Shown: positions 41,108 through 43,400 of the stretch, one piece after another
Layout: the number at the start of each line of letters is the position of its first letter
Numbering within the stretch: the stretch's first letter is position 1
Source: an uncultured Bacteroidota bacterium
Lineage (GTDB): Bacteria > Bacteroidota > Rhodothermia > Rhodothermales > UBA10348
Reading direction: 5' to 3'
DNA: 43,400 bases
Assembly: GCA_937876355.1 (NCBI GenBank)
Contig: CALFHN010000057.1
Coordinates: 1 to 43,400, forward strand
Translations under genes and position numbers: made by a program
The notes under the pieces: model-generated
Database searches by the model: none
Told to the model about the DNA's origin: nothing
Seen by the model: only the letters and a program-made list of their open reading frames with translations

Positions 41108-41746
41108 TTATTCTTTAGTTCCGCCAAGCTGGCTAGCCAGCTGCGCGACTGCTCCTTCTTGAAATAAAACAACTTGAGCTTTCATTAAGTCTAAAGTTGA
41201 TACTTCGGAAACATTACGAACGGTTAACTTCGGAACGTTGCGACTTGAGCGGTAGACAGTGGCATCGTGTGCACCTGTCAACAACAAAACGCTTTTACCA
41301 TTCAATTCTAGCGAGCTTAGTAGTCCTTTAAGATTACGCGTACTCGGTATGTCGTAAGAAAAATTCTCCACGACTCGAATGGCTTCATTTTTCGTCTTAT
41401 AAGCAAGCGCGCTACGACGAGCGACAAGCTGCGTCTTACGGTTTACTTTAAACGAATAATTACGGGGACGTGGACCAAAAATGGTACCACCTGACTTGCG
41501 AATAGGACTTTTGGCACTACCAGCTCGCGCTCCACCTGTACCTTTCTGGCGGTACAGTTTGCGCGTACTTCCTGCGACTTCACCACGCTCTTTAGACTTA
41601 TGCGTCCCTTGACGAGCATTGGCCTGGATACGACGGACGTCTAACCAGATCGCATGATCGTTAGGTTCGGAAGCGAATACCGCCTCGTCGAGCGTAACCG
41701 ACTTAGAGGAAGCCGTACCGTCCTGTTTGAGAACTTTAAGTTTCAT
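41108..41746 (-). CDS. rplD: Ribosomal protein uL4
   Basis: 212 residues. The tunnel-lining loop reads [21 protein letters not shown] followed by [19 protein letters not shown], both diagnostic. In gammaproteobacteria L4 represses the S10 operon through the leader RNA; whether that applies here is unknown. It lies 17 bases after rplC. Confidence 0.98.
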   Translation of the reverse strand: MKLKVLKQDGTASSKSVTLDEAVFASEPNDHAIWLDVRRIQANARQGTHKSKERGEVAGSTRKLYRQKGTGGARAGSAKSPIRKSGGTIFGPRPRNYSFKVNRKTQLVARRSALAYKTKNEAIRVVENFSYDIPSTRNLKGLLSSLELNGKSVLLLTGAHDATVYRSSRNVPKLTVRNVSEVSTLDLMKAQVVLFQEGAVAQLASQLGGTKE

Positions 41747-41763
41747 TATCTATCTGCGGCTAA

Positions 41764-42390
41764 CTATTTTTTTCTCAGTTCGACGAGACCGTTTATCGGT
41801 CCTGGCACTGCACCAATCACAAGGATGGCATTCTGATCACTCATTATGCGCATCACTTTCAAATTTTTGATCGTTACCCGATCAGTTCCCATCCGACCTG
41901 CCATTCGCATTCCTTTGAACACGCGCGACGGATCCGACCCTGCTCCAATTGAGCCTGGTGCACGCTGGCGGTTGTGCTGACCGTGAGTTGCATCGCCGAC
42001 ACCACGAAATTTGTGACGCTTTACAACACCCTGGAAACCTTTTCCTTTCGACGTACCTGATACGTGGATGATCTCGCCTTCAGCGAAAACGTCCTCAAGA
42101 CGAATCTCTGAACCAAGAGTCGGCACGGTATCCGAGAGAGGAAACTCCCGAATATGACGCTTTGGAGTGGTCCCCGCAGCCTCAAAATGCCCACGCATCG
42201 ACTTAGCGGTACGTTTTTCTTTTTTGTCTCCCAAAGCAAGCTGAATGGCAGAATAGCCATCAGTTTCTTGGGTTCGAATTTGGGTCACGACGTTGGGTTC
42301 AACTTCGATGACAGTACATGGGTAATGATTCCCATCTACGTCAAAGATGCTGGTCATCCCGACCTTAATTCCTAATAATCCTTTGCTCAT
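41764..42390 (-). CDS. rplC: Ribosomal protein uL3
   Basis: 208 residues. It begins MSKGLLGIKVGMTSIFD. The long loop reaching the peptidyl transferase centre reads VSGTSKGKGFQGVVKRHKF and HGQHNRQRAPGSIGAGSDPSR, the site methylated by PrmB on a Gln in other bacteria. ATG start. It is separated from rpsJ by a lipoprotein gene, an abnormal arrangement. Confidence 0.98.
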   Translation of the reverse strand: MSKGLLGIKVGMTSIFDVDGNHYPCTVIEVEPNVVTQIRTQETDGYSAIQLALGDKKEKRTAKSMRGHFEAAGTTPKRHIREFPLSDTVPTLGSEIRLEDVFAEGEIIHVSGTSKGKGFQGVVKRHKFRGVGDATHGQHNRQRAPGSIGAGSDPSRVFKGMRMAGRMGTDRVTIKNLKVMRIMSDQNAILVIGAVPGPINGLVELRKK

Positions 42391-42408
42391 AGCAATCGTT
42401 GTAGTTTC

Positions 42409-42425
42409 GGTCGCGGTGTGCGACC
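42409..42425 (-). promoter_or_regulatory. Six-pair hairpin between the lipoprotein gene and rplC
   Basis: GGTCGC (42409-42414) pairs with GCGACC (42420-42425) around a 5-base loop. It is flanked by a second outer pairing, AGCAA (42391-42395) with TTGCT (42442-42446), so most of the 57-base gap can fold. It ends 18 bases before the rplC ATG. It could uncouple or regulate rplC translation. Confidence 0.4.
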
Positions 42426-42447
42426 AGATTGGTAAGCTGTTGCTTGT

Positions 42448-42915
42448 TTAGCCCTTAACGAGCGTGATTGTAACGGGAGCAGAAAGTGACGTATTAAACA
42501 ATGTTGCCAATAGAACCGCAGTGGTTCCGGAGGCCGTAAGATTAATTTGACTTTCGTTAGCAATGTTGTAAGTGAAAACGAGCGGAAAGGCCTGCTCACC
42601 TACTAAAATGCTCACAGAAACGGTTGTAGTAGATTCAATAATGGTGTAGTCTCCACTATAGTTAGCATCTGCTTCGTTTAGAACGGCATCAACTACTAAA
42701 GAGAAACCGCTATCGGACTCAAAGCCAATAGCAACCGAGTTAAACCCTTCCACAAACGCAGCCGTGCGATCACCGCTTGCATCGCTGATACCACCCAAGG
42801 ACCATGTTCCAACAAATACGTCCGCATCGTTGGAATCATTGTTACTACTACTGTCACAGGCACTGCCAGCGACAAGTAAAACAAACAATAATAGGTATTT
42901 AGGTAGATTGCGCAT
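42448..42915 (-). CDS. Small putative lipoprotein inserted in the S10 operon
   Basis: 155 residues, function unknown. The N-terminus is a lipoprotein signal: MRNLPKY, a hydrophobic LLLFVLLVAGSA and Cys20 as the lipidated residue, followed by a Ser/Asn/Asp linker (DSSSNNDSND). The mature part starts with VGTWSLGG near residue 35, then beta-strand-like stretches (FSLVVDAVLN, VSVSILVGEQAFPLVFTYNI, APVTITLVKG). This GTW opening and strand pattern is reminiscent of the lipocalin-like lipoproteins common in Bacteroidota, but I cannot assign a family. Same strand as, and tightly packed between, rpsJ (31 bases upstream) and rplC (57 bases downstream), so it should be cotranscribed with ribosomal genes. 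Confidence 0.88.
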   Translation of the reverse strand: MRNLPKYLLLFVLLVAGSACDSSSNNDSNDADVFVGTWSLGGISDASGDRTAAFVEGFNSVAIGFESDSGFSLVVDAVLNEADANYSGDYTIIESTTTVSVSILVGEQAFPLVFTYNIANESQINLTASGTTAVLLATLFNTSLSAPVTITLVKG

Positions 42916-42946
42916 ATAAAAGCTCAGTTATAAGCTGTTATTTGGA

Positions 42947-43255
42947 TCAGACTTTAATTTCAACATCTACACCGCTAGGAAGCTCAAGCTTCATAAGGGC
43001 ATCGACCGTTTTGCTGCTCGTGGACAGGATATCGATCAGACGCTTATGACTGCGCGTTTCGAACTGCTCACGACTCTTTTTATCAACGTGGGGGCTCGTT
43101 AGAACCGTGTAAATCACCTTGCGTGTTGGAAGTGGAATAGGTCCACTAACTACAGCACCGGTCGATTTAACCGTTTTGATAATTTTTTCTGCACTCTTGT
43201 CGATCAACGTGTGATCGTATGACTTGAGCTTAATGCGAATTTTCTGACTGGCCAT
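42947..43255 (-). CDS. rpsJ: Ribosomal protein uS10
   Basis: 102 residues. [49 protein letters not shown] and HKRLIDI are canonical, as is the ending [11 protein letters not shown]. Head protein that also acts as NusE in transcription antitermination. ATG start; the 47-base gap after tuf holds a small CGTCT/AGACG stem (43284-43297). Confidence 0.99.
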   Translation of the reverse strand: MASQKIRIKLKSYDHTLIDKSAEKIIKTVKSTGAVVSGPIPLPTRKVIYTVLTSPHVDKKSREQFETRSHKRLIDILSTSSKTVDALMKLELPSGVDVEIKV

Positions 43256-43302
43256 TGGTCCGTCCTTTTCAGGGAGTAAACTTCGTCTGGATAGACGTTC
43301 TG

Positions 43303-43400
43303 TTAGTCGAGAATTTTAGAGACGACACCCGCACCAACGGTACGGCCACCTTCACGGATAGCAAAACGAAGGCCTTGCTCCATAGCAATAGGCTGAATCA
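43303..43400 (-). CDS. tuf: Elongation factor Tu, C-terminal fragment (cut by window edge)
   Basis: Only the last ~32 codons are inside the window. Read from the minus strand, they give [18 protein letters not shown] and then [13 protein letters not shown] followed by TAA. This is the terminal beta strand of EF-Tu domain III, including the near-universal GRTVGAGVV. The gene continues beyond base 43400. Its place directly before rpsJ is the common str-S10 junction. Confidence 0.97.
   Translation of the reverse strand, partial: IQPIAMEQGLRFAIREGGRTVGAGVVSKILD

Noticed and set aside
42448-42915. Lipoprotein gene as part of a recent mobile insertion
   Set aside because: No terminal repeats, target duplication or recombinase are visible, and spacing and strand suit stable operon membership.

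Overview
The window is a contiguous stretch of bacterial chromosome. It is gene-dense, of middling GC content, and has no insertion sequence, phage, CRISPR array, rRNA or tRNA that I can recognise. I infer a free-living, probably aquatic member of the Bacteroidota/Rhodothermota/Balneolota side of the tree. The grounds are an Mrp ATPase without the usual cysteine pair, an L36 protein without zinc cysteines, an extended L17 tail, a DUF58 protein, an M28 exported peptidase, a stand-alone HsdR-N protein, menaquinone-type UbiE/MenG, and few clear Shine-Dalgarno sequences. No 16S gene is present, so the assignment stays inferential.

Layout: 1-3.3 kb holds the end of an aminotransferase, then a minus-strand run pyrR-pyrB-(HsdR-N protein)-HAL2/CysQ phosphatase. 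3.4-6.2 kb carries DUF58 and M28 peptidase genes on the plus strand, closed by a strong bidirectional terminator. 6.3-9.8 kb is the minus-strand group prmA-ppx-mrp-NifU C-terminal domain, with a 17-bp tandem repeat at the prmA/ppx junction. 9.9-13.2 kb has xylulokinase facing an unusual membrane-anchored protein with four copies of an unrecognised repeat. 13.4-16.6 kb is a partner-switching module (PP2C phosphatase, STAS antagonist, HATPase anti-sigma-like kinase). 16.6-18.4 kb has ubiE/menG and pfkA (minus). 18.5-22.4 kb is a tightly overlapped plus-strand run: biotin carrier, SDR epimerase, then a zinc/manganese-type ABC transporter (binding lipoprotein, ATPase, permease). 22.4-26.2 kb has rel/spoT, an HU/IHF protein, ruvX and def on the minus strand.

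26.5-43.4 kb is the tuf-S10-spc-alpha ribosomal super-operon on the minus strand, in nearly canonical order: tuf, rpsJ, [lipoprotein], rplC-D-W-B, rpsS, rplV, rpsC, rplP, rpmC, rpsQ, rplN-X-E, rpsN, rpsH, rplF-R, rpsE, rpmD, rplO, secY, map, infA, rpmJ, rpsM-K-D, rpoA, rplQ. It ends in a GC-rich terminator.

The most unusual observations are: (1) a secreted lipoprotein gene inside the S10 operon between rpsJ and rplC; (2) an RNA arrangement at hup-ruvX, where the ruvX Shine-Dalgarno sits in a local hairpin and is also perfectly complementary over 11 nt to the hup leader; (3) the four-repeat exported protein; (4) long low-complexity tails on L17 (39-bp tandem repeats) and S3 (Gly/Arg-rich); (5) the 17-bp tandem repeat overlapping the prmA stop; and (6) leader hairpins, including a C(UUCG)G tetraloop, ahead of the alpha operon. 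No gap between genes exceeds 300 bases.
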